Below are positions 41,480-53,300 of a stretch of 64,000 nucleotides of DNA, piece by piece. The DNA is from Ianthella basta (Eukaryota > Porifera > Demospongiae > Verongiida > Ianthellidae). The first letter of the stretch is position 1, and each line of letters begins with the position of its first letter. The position numbers and the translations under genes are program-made. The stretch covers positions 2,107,313-2,171,312 of the forward strand of contig OZ025880.1 in the NCBI GenBank assembly GCA_964019415.1, in the 5' to 3' direction. A model generated the notes under the pieces. That model had not been told where the DNA came from, did not search any database, and saw only the letters and a list, made by a program, of their open reading frames with translations.

Positions 41480-42139
41480 ATTTACTAAATGATGACCTCA
41501 TACTTCAAAGGCACCGCTGATGCAGTAGCAGAATACTGCAGTGCAGTAAATTGTGTGAAAACCACTAACACCTTTTAGCGCTCCTTAACACCTCAGTAAA
41601 GTAAACAAAGAGTGGAAAGGTCACAAGAATCAATTTAGCCATGAAGTTTCATGTACCAACTTCTGGAGAAGTGGGTAGCTCATGAAAGAGGAGCGCGCAC
41701 ATGCACACACTTTCCCTAAGGAGGCATTTACTCCTGGGAAATGATTCGACACGCAATCGGCGCCAATACATCGCATCCATTGCTCACCGCTTTGCTTCTG
41801 TTGTGGGCTGAGCCGAGCTTTCCAGGCATGTGCAATCCAGCTGAGCCAAAGCAAAGCGTCAAAGCCTTCGTGACGTCTCCGCGTATTCGTGTGTCACTCA
41901 TTTCGTTGGGTACTGCGGTCACAGATCTGCGCGCGCACTGAATGTTCCTGGTCTGAGAGTGCGCAGGAACAGAAGTCGGCGACACCATTGCACAGCACTC
42001 GAAAGTACTACTGGGGCGGCGTGGAGAGGATACGAAATGACTTCAGCCTTGTCCTACAACGAGATTACCACCAGTTCCAACGCAGCTCCCCAGCAAGACG
42101 CACTAAAATTCAAATTGTGGGCGCTTATTTTTGGTAAAT
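41480..42139. mobile_element. 660-bp inverted-repeat element, copy outside SOAT
   Basis: Ends ATTTACTAAA and TTTGGTAAAT; the interior matches 23103-23787 and 51898-52575 closely. This insertion lies in the spacer and so shows independent transposition of the family. The 350 bp after it (42140-42500) hold nothing I recognise. Confidence 0.78.
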
Positions 42140-42500
42140 CACTTACTACATATGTGCACTGTTTAGTCCCCGCTTCGTCATGGTAAGCTTCGTTCGCCGG
42201 TTATCAGTCCTGTTCAGGAGTAGCGCGACTTTTCGTTTGTATTGCAGCATACAAACAACCACTGCCATCCCTACATAGACAGCACTACTGTGCTGTCCGA
42301 TAGGGGCTGCCACAGGCAGCCCCTAAAAATGAAGGCATCAGGCAGGAGTGGGCATCTGGCTTGAGACTAAGTACTACATGAACACGTATGGCTTGTGTAC
42401 GAATGATAGCACAGAAAAATAGAGCGTACTGATTTCTGTCATTGCATTCCCCTCTTCCGTCAGTCCCAGCACCAGTAAGGTTCGTAATATGTAATAAATT

Positions 42501-42526
42501 CCCGCCAAAATTTTCGGCCATACGGT
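42501..42526. repeat. Solitary end of a TACCGTATGGCC-type element
   Basis: CCCGCCAAAATTTTCGGCCA followed by TACGGTA matches the right end of the element at 53259-53482. No partner end was found nearby. Confidence 0.6.
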
Positions 42527-42548
42527 ATGTAGCTAGCTAGATACGTAG

Positions 42549-42860
42549 CTACGGGACAACTGTGGATACACTACTTCGGATATCGACTGCTGGGAGTGAT
42601 TTGTGGCTCTCACCTTTAGCTAGCGCTATCTTCCAATAATCCACTAACAGGTTCACTAACTCCTCTTTCCTTTTCCCGCTATGTCCGCCCACTTCCAGAT
42701 CTCGGCAGTGTTGATGCAACCCTTCAACTGTATGGTGTTCAGTGAGTAACTTTCTCAACTGGTTTTCATTCGTTGGATGCTTATTCTTCAGCTTCATTCT
42801 TACCCTGCCATCGGTCATGCCGCGAGGCAATTGCAAGCGTACACCGCCACCCCCGGCCAT
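42549..42860 (-). CDS. Small Lys-rich ORF with SAP-like motif
   Basis: 103 codons on minus, starting at 42860 in a fair context with an in-frame TGA just upstream. Residues about 36-76 read LRKLLTEHHTVEGLHQHC then a stretch with GKRKEELVNLLVDYW, resembling the two-helix SAP DNA-binding motif (L..L then G.K.ELV..L). It could be a small gene, one exon of a larger one, or a transposon-derived piece. The 758-bp transposon begins 80 bp upstream of its start. No splice partners were identified. Confidence 0.35.
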   Translation of the reverse strand: MAGGGGVRLQLPRGMTDGRVRMKLKNKHPTNENQLRKLLTEHHTVEGLHQHCRDLEVGGHSGKRKEELVNLLVDYWKIALAKGESHKSLPAVDIRSSVSTVVP

Positions 42861-42940
42861 GTGCGAGTATCTTCTGCGAAATCACGTGCAGCATGGATGG
42901 ACGGCGTGTGACATCTATTTTTGGGACTCCATGCATCCTA

Positions 42941-43698
42941 CAGGGGGGGTCGGACAAGTCCTGGGATTGCGCAATACCAGCACCTCAATAATTGCATTCC
43001 TGACATTCCAATCGCGTATCCATATGTTAGCTGACTGTGCTCCAAGGCCGAATGTGCATACCCTGAGCCATGGCAGGGCCTTGTACTGCATTCGCGCCCT
43101 GGTATGACCCGTACGTATGTAGCCAAGGAGCCATACGGTGGATTGGGCTTAATTGTCTGACCGCTTTCACAATTTAGTTTTGCAAGTTATCGCAGCGTTT
43201 CTTGAGGATTGCCAGCACGTTTAAGCCATTTCTAGTATCCCTGCTATCGAATGTGACAAATCGTGTACAGAACCAAGACGATTGCAAGGACGTGGCTGCC
43301 GGTTGCACTCCCATTGCAGAAGCAGTCAACCTATCAGTCTTGCAGTCCTGAAGTGATCAATGAGGACTCGCTACCAGCTTCTAAGGAGTCACTTCCACAG
43401 GAGCACTTGCTCAGTACTCCAGATTAGGCTCCATCTGCCTCGTAGCCAGCATCAGCGAACACTCGTACACCGGTGTTGGAAAATGCTCGCAAAACCTACC
43501 TAGATGCTGGGGAAGGGCGGGGAAGGGTCCATTTTCTAATAGCCCTTGTCCAACTGTGTGCTTAGAAGCAAAGAAACAAGCGATGCGACGTGTTTCTCGA
43601 AATATGTCTGCTCTTTGGTAGTATAGGTAAAATACACAGTAAAGAGCAGCCGCGTCGGCCATTTTGCGGACACACGTGACCTTGACCGACCCCCCCTG
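42941..43698 (+). mobile_element. 758-bp inverted-repeat transposon with 9-bp target duplication, copy A
   Basis: Starts CAGGGGGGGTCGGACAAG and ends CTTGACCGACCCCCCTG. It is flanked by identical TGCATCCTA at 42932-42940 and 43699-43707. Its interior is the inverted counterpart of 44513-45272. No transposase is visible, so it is non-autonomous. A 9-bp duplication is typical of Mutator-like elements; the CAGGGG end also recalls hAT, which makes 8-bp duplications. Confidence 0.92.
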
Positions 43699-43707
43699 TG
43701 CATCCTA

Positions 43708-44503
43708 TATATAATGGAGCTAAGCCCGAGCTAAGTCCGTGTTCCGTATTCTTAGGAGCGTTTAGCGTTTTGCTACGCGAAAACAACGAGCTTTCTTATA
43801 CAGCACTTGGGCCTACCTCCATTCGATTCAGCCGTGACGCGAAAACAGCCACGCATGATGCCTCTGCGGAGAGAATCGGGGAAATACCAATGCAGCAGCC
43901 ATGTTTTCCGGATAACGACGCCATCTTTGCCAAAGGTTGCCAAGGAGCGCGAGGTGGCAGCGCAACCGAAAGCAATGGTCTTTGTAGGAGAAGCTCAGCG
44001 CACGGACGCCAGCAACCGGCGAAGCCAACCATGTCCAACAGACAGGGAATCCGCTTCCCACAGGCATATCCCGCGAAACGCCCGTGCTTCCTGATGACTT
44101 TGCGCTCTCCACCACTACGGGCGATCTCCAAGAGAGACTACAGTGGATGAGCCTGTCCTAACAGAGGATCATCTAGACCGCTGTCAGCAGCAATTGCAAC
44201 AGGATCAAGACTGCCTGCGGTTAGCTCCTTAGCGTTTTTCTTGCCCAGCCTCAGCAACTTCACATGCTTGCTCATTGTGTAGCTAGCTAAACCCAAGACC
44301 AGACGCACCATTGGTATTTATTACACAGGCCTCTGTTTCCTCATGGCCAACTGAATATTGCACTCAGTCGCGTATGTGCACTACAGCATCTTAAAGTTAA
44401 AGACAACAAGCCAATGACCATGGCACACGTTAGCTATATATACTGACAAGGTTATATCATTATCCTGAAATTTGATGACAGCATTAGATTTTACAGTCTA
44501 ACT
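43708..44503. other. CpG-rich segment between two opposed transposons
   Basis: About 800 bp with several frames near 100-150 codons on both strands (for example 43698-44150 plus). A minus frame starting at 44275 reads MSKHVKLLRLGKKNAK and stops near 44146. None has a family I recognise, and CpG richness alone would open such frames. It may be a promoter/first-exon region of the minus-strand SAP-like ORF. Confidence 0.35.
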
Positions 44504-44512
44504 GTTTACACC

Positions 44513-45272
44513 CAGGGGGGGTCGGTCAAGGTCACGTGTGTCCGCAAAATGGCCGACGCGGCTGCTCTTTACTGTGTATTTTACCTATACTAGCAAAGAG
44601 CAGACATATTTCGAGAAACACGTCGCATCGCTTGTTTCTTTGCTTCTGAGCACACAGTTGGACAAGGGCTATCAGAAAATGGACCCTTCCCCGCCCTTCC
44701 CCAACATCTAGGTAGGTTTTACGAGCATTTTCCAACACCGGTGTACGAGTGTTCGCTGCTGCTGGCTACGAGGCAGATGAAGCCTAATCTGGAGTACTGA
44801 GCAAGTGCTCCTGTGGAAGTTACTCCTTAGAAGCTGGTAGCGAGTCCTCATTGATCACTTCAGGACTGCAAGACTGATAGGTTGACTGCTTCTGCAATGG
44901 GAGTGCAATCGGCAGCCACGTCCTTACAATCGTCTTGGTTCTGTACACGATTTGTCACATTCGATAGCAGGGATGCTAGAAATGGCTTAAGCGTGCTGGC
45001 AATCCTCAGGAAACGCTGCGATAACTTGCAAAACTAAATCGTGAAAGCGGTCAGACAGTTAAGCCCAATCCACCGTATGGCTCCTTGGATACGTACGTAC
45101 GGGTCATACCAGGGGCGCGAATGTAGTACAAGGCCCTGCCATGGCTCAGGGTATGCACATTCGGCCTTGGAGCACAGTCAGCTAACATATGGATACGCGA
45201 TTGGAATGTCAGGAATGCAATTATTGAGGTGCTGGTATTGCGCAATCCCAGGACCTTGTCCGACCCCCCCTG
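44513..45272 (-). mobile_element. 760-bp inverted-repeat transposon with 9-bp target duplication, copy B
   Basis: Same family as copy A in the opposite orientation: starts CAGGGGGGGTCGGTCAAG and ends CTTGTCCGACCCCCCCTG. Flanked by identical GTTTACACC at 44504-44512 and 45273-45281. The two copies have different target duplications, so they are two separate insertions, not one large palindrome. Confidence 0.92.
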
Positions 45273-45530
45273 GTTTACACCTTTTCTTGACTTGCACTAT
45301 ATTATGGTCATATGTGATGTTTTCACATGCACACGATGTCAGAGAGGCCATTGATGACTACTGGGACCCACATAGCTGCTGCCAACATGTTTGCCCCAGA
45401 AAAGCTATTGTCGATGTGCTGGCGTGGTCGTGCCGGCGCAGGGTAGCCTTCGTCAGTGCGCCATAGCAGCTTCAATAATAATAAGACTCCCGGCCAGACT
45501 CAGTGATCATGAGCTCTACGGAGGCCTGTT

Positions 45531-45686
45531 GTCGTGTGTGTGTGTGTGTGTGTGCGTGTGTGTGTGTGTGTGCATGTGTGTGTACTGTGCTGTGTGTGTG
45601 TGTGCGTGTATATGTGTGTGTGTGTGTGTGTGCATGTGTGCTGTGCTGTGTGTGTGTGTATGTGTGCATGTGTGTGCTGTGCTGTG

Positions 45687-45724
<38 letters not shown>

Positions 45725-45885
45725 ATGTGTACGTGTGTGTGTGTGTGTGTGTGTGCATGTGTACATGTGTGTGTGTGCTGTGCTGTGTTGTGTGTGTGTG
45801 TGTGCATGTGTACGTGTGTGTGTGTATGTGTGCTGTGCTGTGCTGTGTGTGTGTGCATGTGTGTGTGTGTGTGTGTGCACTGTGC

Positions 45886-45942
<57 letters not shown>
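45531..45942. repeat. Long (GT)n tract with GTGCTGTGCTGTG interruptions
   Basis: About 410 bp of GT repeat ending three bases before the orphan SOAT exon. All frames through it are open. The other SOAT last exons also follow (GT)n tracts. The 250 bp before it (45282-45530) hold nothing I recognise. Confidence 0.97.
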
Positions 45943-45944
<2 letters not shown>

Positions 45945-45945
45945 G

Positions 45946-46023
45946 AACACTGTTGCAGCTGCCTTCCAGCCTCAGCTGTTTCACTGCTTGTTTGGCAATG
46001 GGACCCATGAACACAGGACCTAA
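45946..46023 (+). pseudogene. Orphan SOAT last exon
   Basis: The acceptor GTTAG is followed by 25 codons (NTVAAAFQPQLFHC...) and TAA, matching the last exons at 31398 and 60101 except Leu for the first Phe of FFGNG. No other SOAT exon lies between 31476 and this point. It lies 795 bp upstream of copy 2, exactly as copy 2's own last exon lies upstream of copy 3, so it looks like the remaining tail of a removed or truncated unit. Confidence 0.85.
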
Positions 46024-46817
46024 CCACATGCACATGCAAGTTTCCTTTGTTGTCACAGTGCATTGCGGAAAAGGTTTGTTACAGAGCCATCAACTTGTTT
46101 TTTGGTATTCAGCATGAATGTTTAAATAATCTTCAAATGTTGCATAATTTTTTATGTATACTGTTCAGTTATGATGATTATTGTATGACATACTGTTTAA
46201 TATGCTCCTGATCATTCCACTGTATGCATGTAGGTATGTATGTATAGTGGAATGTAATGAATTTTTGTAATAATAATAATTATTGAGTTTTAACCAACAT
46301 GTGCAAGCTCTTGAATTTCCTGGTGTGCAGTGTCTGCACACGTCTGTGTGCACCAGCTCCTGTTGGTGTGTGTCTGTGTGCCCAGGTAGCATATTCAAAC
46401 TATGAAAGACCATGTACATTGTATATCTATTATGTAGTCTCACGATCGGGTGTTAAATAGAAACATGTAGCTGGATACATTATGATCATAATATCTACAT
46501 ATGAGCTAGCAAAACTAAGATGGCTAGCTAGCTATAGGTGAAAGAAAGAACAGCTATATAGCAGGCACATGCAGTCCAAGTATGCAACCTGCAGCTGCAT
46601 GAACATGCAACCAGTCCAACTTCACCTCCGGGTCAGCCGGCACGGCTTCGCGAATTGAACTAGCTAGTGCTTCTTCCTGTTACCTGATCATTGTGATATA
46701 GAAACCATAGACACACAGAAAAACGATTAAATTTTTAATTTCCGGTGCATGGACCACGTTTTGTGGCAGATAGGCGGGTACCTGGCAGTATCAGGATTGC
46801 TTCAGTAGTGCGCCGCC
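46024..46817. other. SOAT 3' flank plus promoter region of copy 2
   Basis: Homologous to 60179-61318. It contains one CACCAGCTCCTGTTGGTGTG unit (about 46348), which is expanded into an array at 60519-60880. The last 80 bp before the ATG (TTTCCGGTGCATGG, then TTTTGTGGCAG) are conserved before copy 3 and are the likely core promoter and 5' leader. Confidence 0.55.
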
Positions 46818-47310
46818 ATGAAAAGGAGAGGTCTAGTTGTGAGCAACGGCCCGAGGGCCGAGGACAAAGACACTGTAAAGGAGCAGGACGACCTTTCCTC
46901 AGCGTCCAGCGTCAGCCTCAACTCGATGGACGAATCTCGCGGCGAACGAGAGGCAGACTTACTCAAGAAGAAGTGCGTACGCACTTACACACCACGCCGC
47001 AATTAGAAGCTAATGGACGGTTGCTAAATGGTTAACTCGAGGGATGGAGACTGACTATTGTTTGGTCCTTTCTCTCTCTCTTTCTTCTCCCTCGTCCCCC
47101 ACAGGAAACGGAGCCGCCATCATGTGCGCGTGTTCATGCCTAGGGATTCGTTAGTAACGTGAGCGCTCACGCAGTTATGTTGTGTAACGTTAGACATTCC
47201 ACTGTTGTCTACCCACGCGCACTGCGCATTAGTCCGCATTGCAGTGTGCGTGTGCGTGTGTGTGTGTGTGCGTGTGTGTGTGTGTGTGTGTGCAGTGTGT
47301 GCGCGCATGT

Positions 47311-47395
<85 letters not shown>

Positions 47396-50300
47396 GCTCC
47401 TCAAGCACCAATCCTACTTTGCACTTACAGGCGCAACCATATAATCGTTTCCTACCCACTGGCAATAGTGGTTACCTAGGATACACACCAGTACTGTACA
47501 CAGCTATCAAATGTCACCATGTCTGTGCCCTAGGTAACAACTGCTGGAGATTTGGAATGTAGCAAGAGTGTGTGTACAAAGCCACTGTACTGTTTGCCAA
47601 GGTCCATCGTGTATGTATTTGGAGTACAGTACCTGAATTTGTGGTTACAGGTACATGTGCAAAGTATTGTAACATTGAAAGTTGTTGTATTAAGTGTAGT
47701 TTTGCATGATTCATCGCTTATTTTCTGTTCTTGGCTCTCCCATACATACATGCCCCCCCCCCCCCCCCCCCCCCCCCCACCACACACTACAGTACTCTCA
47801 GGTATAACAATCCCCACTTTGAGACCCTCATCAACTCCGGTGTCTGCATGATGGTGACCATGTGCCTATATGACATCATCAAGAACTCATTCGAGAAGGG
47901 AAGGTACGTCTGTGTGTCCGTCTGTATGACCATGCAAGGCTGTTTGCTGTTAGAGGCCACACTCCTCCTAATGAACAGTGTTGAATCTGTTGAATTAATG
48001 GCTTCCATTATAATATTATAATATGTAAATGGTTCCCATTACAAAATGAACTTTATTTGACATTTCATTATATATGTAAGTATTAAACATTTTCAAGTCC
48101 GCAGTGTTAGTTGAAAATTGTGCACAGAGTGCTCTCGTGCTGCTCTTCAATCATTATTCCCTTAATTGCTTGTACATCCATCATGTTGTGTTTTATTGGC
48201 TATACTGTTGGTGTTTTCAAATTGGGTATCAGTTGTTGGTAGGACTTCAGGGGCAATGTTAGTAGCTGAATGGATTGTACCACAGCATTCTCCTTGTGAG
48301 AGATGAGCTCTCCGTGTGCAGGTGTACATGTGACGGTGGCAAATGTTCTGTTTGGCGTGCTGTGAGTGAGTCCTGTAAAGCCATGCTCACTTACTGTGGC
48401 TCCAACTACACGGTCACTGTTGTTGTGCTGTGTGTGGTTAGAAGTGAAGCACTGCCTGCTGGGTTACAAAAAGGTGACCAACCCTCTGGCATTGTGGGCT
48501 GGTGGGAGCATGCACATCTGGTAGGTTTCATACACAACTGATCATGAGATCATGACTTCCTGCTGATTGATAGCACCCTTTGAAGTTGTAAGAATATAGG
48601 TTCAAAGGTCGAACTGATGCAATGATGTTATAGTACTAGACACCTGGCTTGACCCCTATCAGGAAGGGTTGCACTTTGTACGCTCTTATTATTACATTAT
48701 AAATTTTGCAAATTGGCCTGCATTTGCAGATTACAGTCTCACGAATTACCCTTCCATGTATGATTGATATGCATGCGCAAAGAAGCAACCATCCAAGAAT
48801 TAGAAACACTTTTATGAATGGTCATTCGTGAAGTACGTATTCCTCTTTCCATGAAGCTGGCGCTTACACTGTGTAGGAATGAGTAGAGCAACCATGAGGG
48901 CATTGGTTGTGAATGGCACTGAACAGTCCAAACCCAAAGCATTCGATTCTTACCATAGCAGGTAGTGCTTTCATTGCACATGTGTGCTTTGACTACATCC
49001 CCTGTACATGTGTGTATGTACTTGCACATTGATTGGTGCAGTATGCTGTGTGTGTATGTGTACCAAAGTGAAGTGGTCTGTCAGATAACAAGGTGAAGGG
49101 ACAGAAAGGTGATTATCATTGATCTGCATACTTAATTCTTCTGACTGAGCTCAGAAACGTTTGTGTCTGTTCAACTAGTATCTACATTAGTTGCAAAACT
49201 GACTGTTTTGTACAGTAACTGATGAAGACCCTTGTGGTCGAAACGTTTTACTGGAACCAGACCTACAGCTACGTGATTGCTCATCAACGCTCCATAAATC
49301 TGCTAGACAACGTAGCACGAGCCTCTACCACATTATCAACCGCGAAGACCTGATAACTGGTGTAGTGTGAAGGATGTCATGTTCATGTAATGCACGCCTC
49401 AGCACCCACTGTCACCAGTCAGATGAGAGATGAAGTAGAATTGAGTAAGGTGTTGTTCATACCGGTGTGTGTTACCTGTTTCCATTTATCACTACTTGTT
49501 AACACAGTGTTCTATACATCACAGTTGCTTGTCCTGGCAGTGGCTAGCTCTGTGACGTTAGACCTTTGTTATGTCCTGCTTACATGAATACATTTTGTTT
49601 ACCAAGCACTGCTACATGTACGTACCTTGTCTAGTCAATGCTGTGTATTTGTCTATTTGTCTGCTATACCATTGTATGTAAGTGCTGTGAGGTGTGTGCG
49701 TGTGTACTGTATGTGCATGTGTGTTCAGATGTGTGTGCGTGCAATGTCATATAACACTCCTCTCCCTCCAATAGGCATGGAAATCACTGCGCCCATCCAC
49801 CAAGTCCCTCACTCTCATAGACGTCCTCTTTGCTGCCATGTACATTGCTTACAATGTCACCGCCCACGCTGCTCTGATTGGCTACATCATCCACAGCGAC
49901 CTTGCCCCAGCCCCGTCACTATTCCTCTCAGTCGAACAAGTGAGTGCGACACCCAGCCCCACCTCTTGTCTTACTGGGAATGCCCTAAGCTGTAAGCAGA
50001 TCTGTCATACATACACTGCAACTTATGATAGTGTGTCTCAATTGTAGATACTAGCAGAGAAGGGCGCCTTCGGCACCCTCCTCAGCTCCGGCGCCCAACG
50101 CAGGTGCTTCCGATGCCAGTGCTTCTGATGCAAAGCACTTCCAAATCTGGCTACTGAATGATAGCTATAGATGCTGCAGTTGCAGTTAGCTATAGAGTTG
50201 CATGCAGCTGACTCCTCTTCCACCACGAATCACCTTCTGCAAGGTCAAGCGTCTTGTATTGCCCTCCATATTAAACAGAACTGACTCTTGATGGCCCCTT

Positions 50301-53300
50301 TGAGCTGATTCTTGGTTGTTCTCTTGAGCTGACTCCTGGTTGGTCCTTTGAGATGACTCCCTCGAGTTGGCTCCTGCTTTTCCCTGGAGCTGACTCCTGT
50401 GAGTGAAGGTTGAGTGATGTTCTTAGAGTCCTGACAGTTGTCGTCGATTCTGAAGAACTCTCATCATCTCTGAATGTCTTGACTTCTTGGTTAGTCTGGT
50501 GTTGCCCTTAATGTTTGGCATATGCGCACTGCAACGGTTGCAAATTGCATTGTTTGGAAGAAACGTATTACGATGACGTCATGGAATCATTGTGCAAGCC
50601 TAAACCCCGCATAACCTGTGCCCATCCTTTCGCCATCGAGCCGTTTTCACTCGCGTAAGACGGCGCTTTCCGCTATATAGCTTATATCACCCACAGCCTT
50701 CTACATTGTGCTAAAACTATAGCAAAGAAGCCGTCGCATCATCTTCCCAGGAGGAGTTGTGTAACAAAGAAATTAGCTGCGAATTCCGTAATCTACTTCG
50801 CTTTCCTCCGTAAAACAAAAATGGCGTCCTATAGTAACGTATGGCGAGTTGGCGCAAAACCTTCATTTCGCAAGCTTTCGCAGGGAAACCCAGCCGAAGA
50901 CACCCTCCGGATAGTGCTTCGACATTCGGACCGCGTTTTCTGCGAACCCTCGGCACGGTTCCCGAGATTAGTGCGGACAAAAAATTGGCCTAGCTCCATT
51001 ATAATAAGATGTATGTATGTATGTACATATGCTATGAGCCATTCATTGACTGATTGTACTCTCACAATTGCAAGTATTGTATTACGTACAGTAGGTTGAG
51101 ACCTTTCTTAGAGATTACCTGTCTACGTACTATACACGTATGTAAGCATTGCATCGTTAGTTTTATTGGTTCTATTTTCAGTACTTTTGGCGACTGAGTA
51201 CTCTCTTCCTGACCCTTTGTAAGCAGGCCACCTGCAAATTAAGACCACTTGGAACACTCCAGTGGAGCTCTCAATCTTACATGTGACTGTACCTTCTTCC
51301 CCTCTCTTCCCTGCACACAGACACGGCTAACGATGAAGACGTACTCTTTTCTTCGGGAGAACATCTACAAGGTGGTGTGGCCGTGGAAGGAGAATGACAA
51401 GACTGGCCCCGCTGTGTGGTACACAGGACAGATGAAGCCTCAAGTGGGCAGTTTAAAACAGTACCTCTACTTTATCTTTGCCCCTACATTGCTCTACAGA
51501 GATGAGTACCCGAGGTAAGCACTTTAGAGCTGTATGAAAAGTCTGTTCAGTTCTGTATACATAGTTCAGTGAATGTATTACACACTTCATGCCACACACT
51601 TTAGTACATTGGCTGGTAATGGGGACGTGAAACTACTGGCAAGTGGCTGCTGTCTCTGGTTCAGAATACATATTTAAATGCACCACTTCAGCATACTTCC
51701 AGCTTGGATGTATATTATACATATACTTATATTGCTTAAATTCAACAAGGTGAGTATCTCTATAAGTTACTGCTGACTAAAGAATATATAGTACTTCTTC
51801 TTATTGTCAGCCTTTGCTCTAGTTGCCAAACTGGAGGTGGCTGGGACAGTTTAATGCTGTAGGAGCACATGGAACCTGTCAGGGCTTCTGTATGCACCAT
51901 TTATGATGACCTCATACTTCAAAGGCACCGCTGATGCAGTAGCAGAATACTGCAGTGCAGTAAATTGTGTGAAAGCCACTAACACCTTTTAGCGCTCCTT
52001 AACACCTATATTGTGGTCAACCAACACCTCCGTAAAGTAAACAAAGAGCGGAAAGGTCACGAGAATCAATTTAGCCATGAAGTTTCATGTACCAACTTCT
52101 GGAGAAGTGGGTAGCTCATGAAAGAGGAGCGCGCACATGTACACGCTTTCCCCAAGGATGCATTTACTCCTGGGAAATGAGTTGACACACAATCGGCGCC
52201 AATACATCGCATCCATTGCTCACCACTTTGCTTCTGTTGTGGGCTGAGCCAAGCTTTCCGAGCATGTGCAATCCAGCTGAGCCAAAGCAAACCGTCAAAG
52301 CCTTCGTGACGTCTCCGTGTATTCGTGCGTCACTCATTTCGTTGGGTACTGCGGCCACAGATCTGTGCACGCACTGAATGTTCCTGGTCTGAGAGTGCGC
52401 AGGAACAGAAGTCGGCGACACCATTGCACAGCACTCGAAAGTACTACTGGGGCGGCGTGGAGAGAATACAAAGCGACTTCAGCCTTGTCCTACAGCGAGA
52501 TTGCCACCAGTTCCAACGCAGCTCCCGAGCAAGACACACTAAAATTCAAATTGCGGGTGCTTATTTTTGGTAAATCACTTACTACACGCCTTCGATGGCG
52601 TGTAGTAACTACTACGTACTTATCATGCAGTATTACGATGCCAGCACTGCACATGTATGGTCTGACAGTTGTTGGGATGGCTGGTGGTGGAACTTGCTTC
52701 GTGTCCATGCTGTATGGTGTGTGAGATGTGCATGACAGGGTCCTTGAAGCATACATGGAGCTGCTGCTTTCAGGCGTCTAGCTCCCAAGCCCTGTACAGC
52801 TACTCAGTAGTGATCTGTCTGTACAGCTACTGTGCGTATGTCGCAGGTCATCACCGACTAGTCTCGCTTCCAGCCCTTGTGTGGCCACCAATTCCTCAGA
52901 GGTGACAAGTTGGGTTTGGCAGCTATTGTCAATTTCACACCATTTCTTGGCCAATGAAAGCATTAGTGACTGAAGTTCTGCTGCCAATTCTTTCGGCGTG
53001 CCACTCTAGTGACATTTTTTGATTGGGGTTCTCATCCGTAGAGCTACCAATCCTGGTTCAATACTTCAGCACAGTGGTGAGATTGCTATGCTGTACCTGA
53101 AAGACAGTTTAAGAACTATGTCTTACAGCTTTTTCCTGACAACTTTAGAGATTTCAGGACTGGCTATAGCTACATAATTATTGTTCAGTTGCATGTATTG
53201 CAAGATCGACCTCTAATGTACGTATTCTTATGACATTTTAGGCTGCAGCTACTACATACCATATGGCCGGAAATTTTGGCGGGAAACATGGTGTCCTCGC

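Noticed and set aside
42941-45272. One giant palindrome of 2.3 kb
   Set aside because: Each arm has its own 9-bp target duplication, so it is two independent insertions.
45391-46117. Frames up to 204 codons
   Set aside because: Translations of the (GT)n tract, ending by chance in the orphan SOAT exon.
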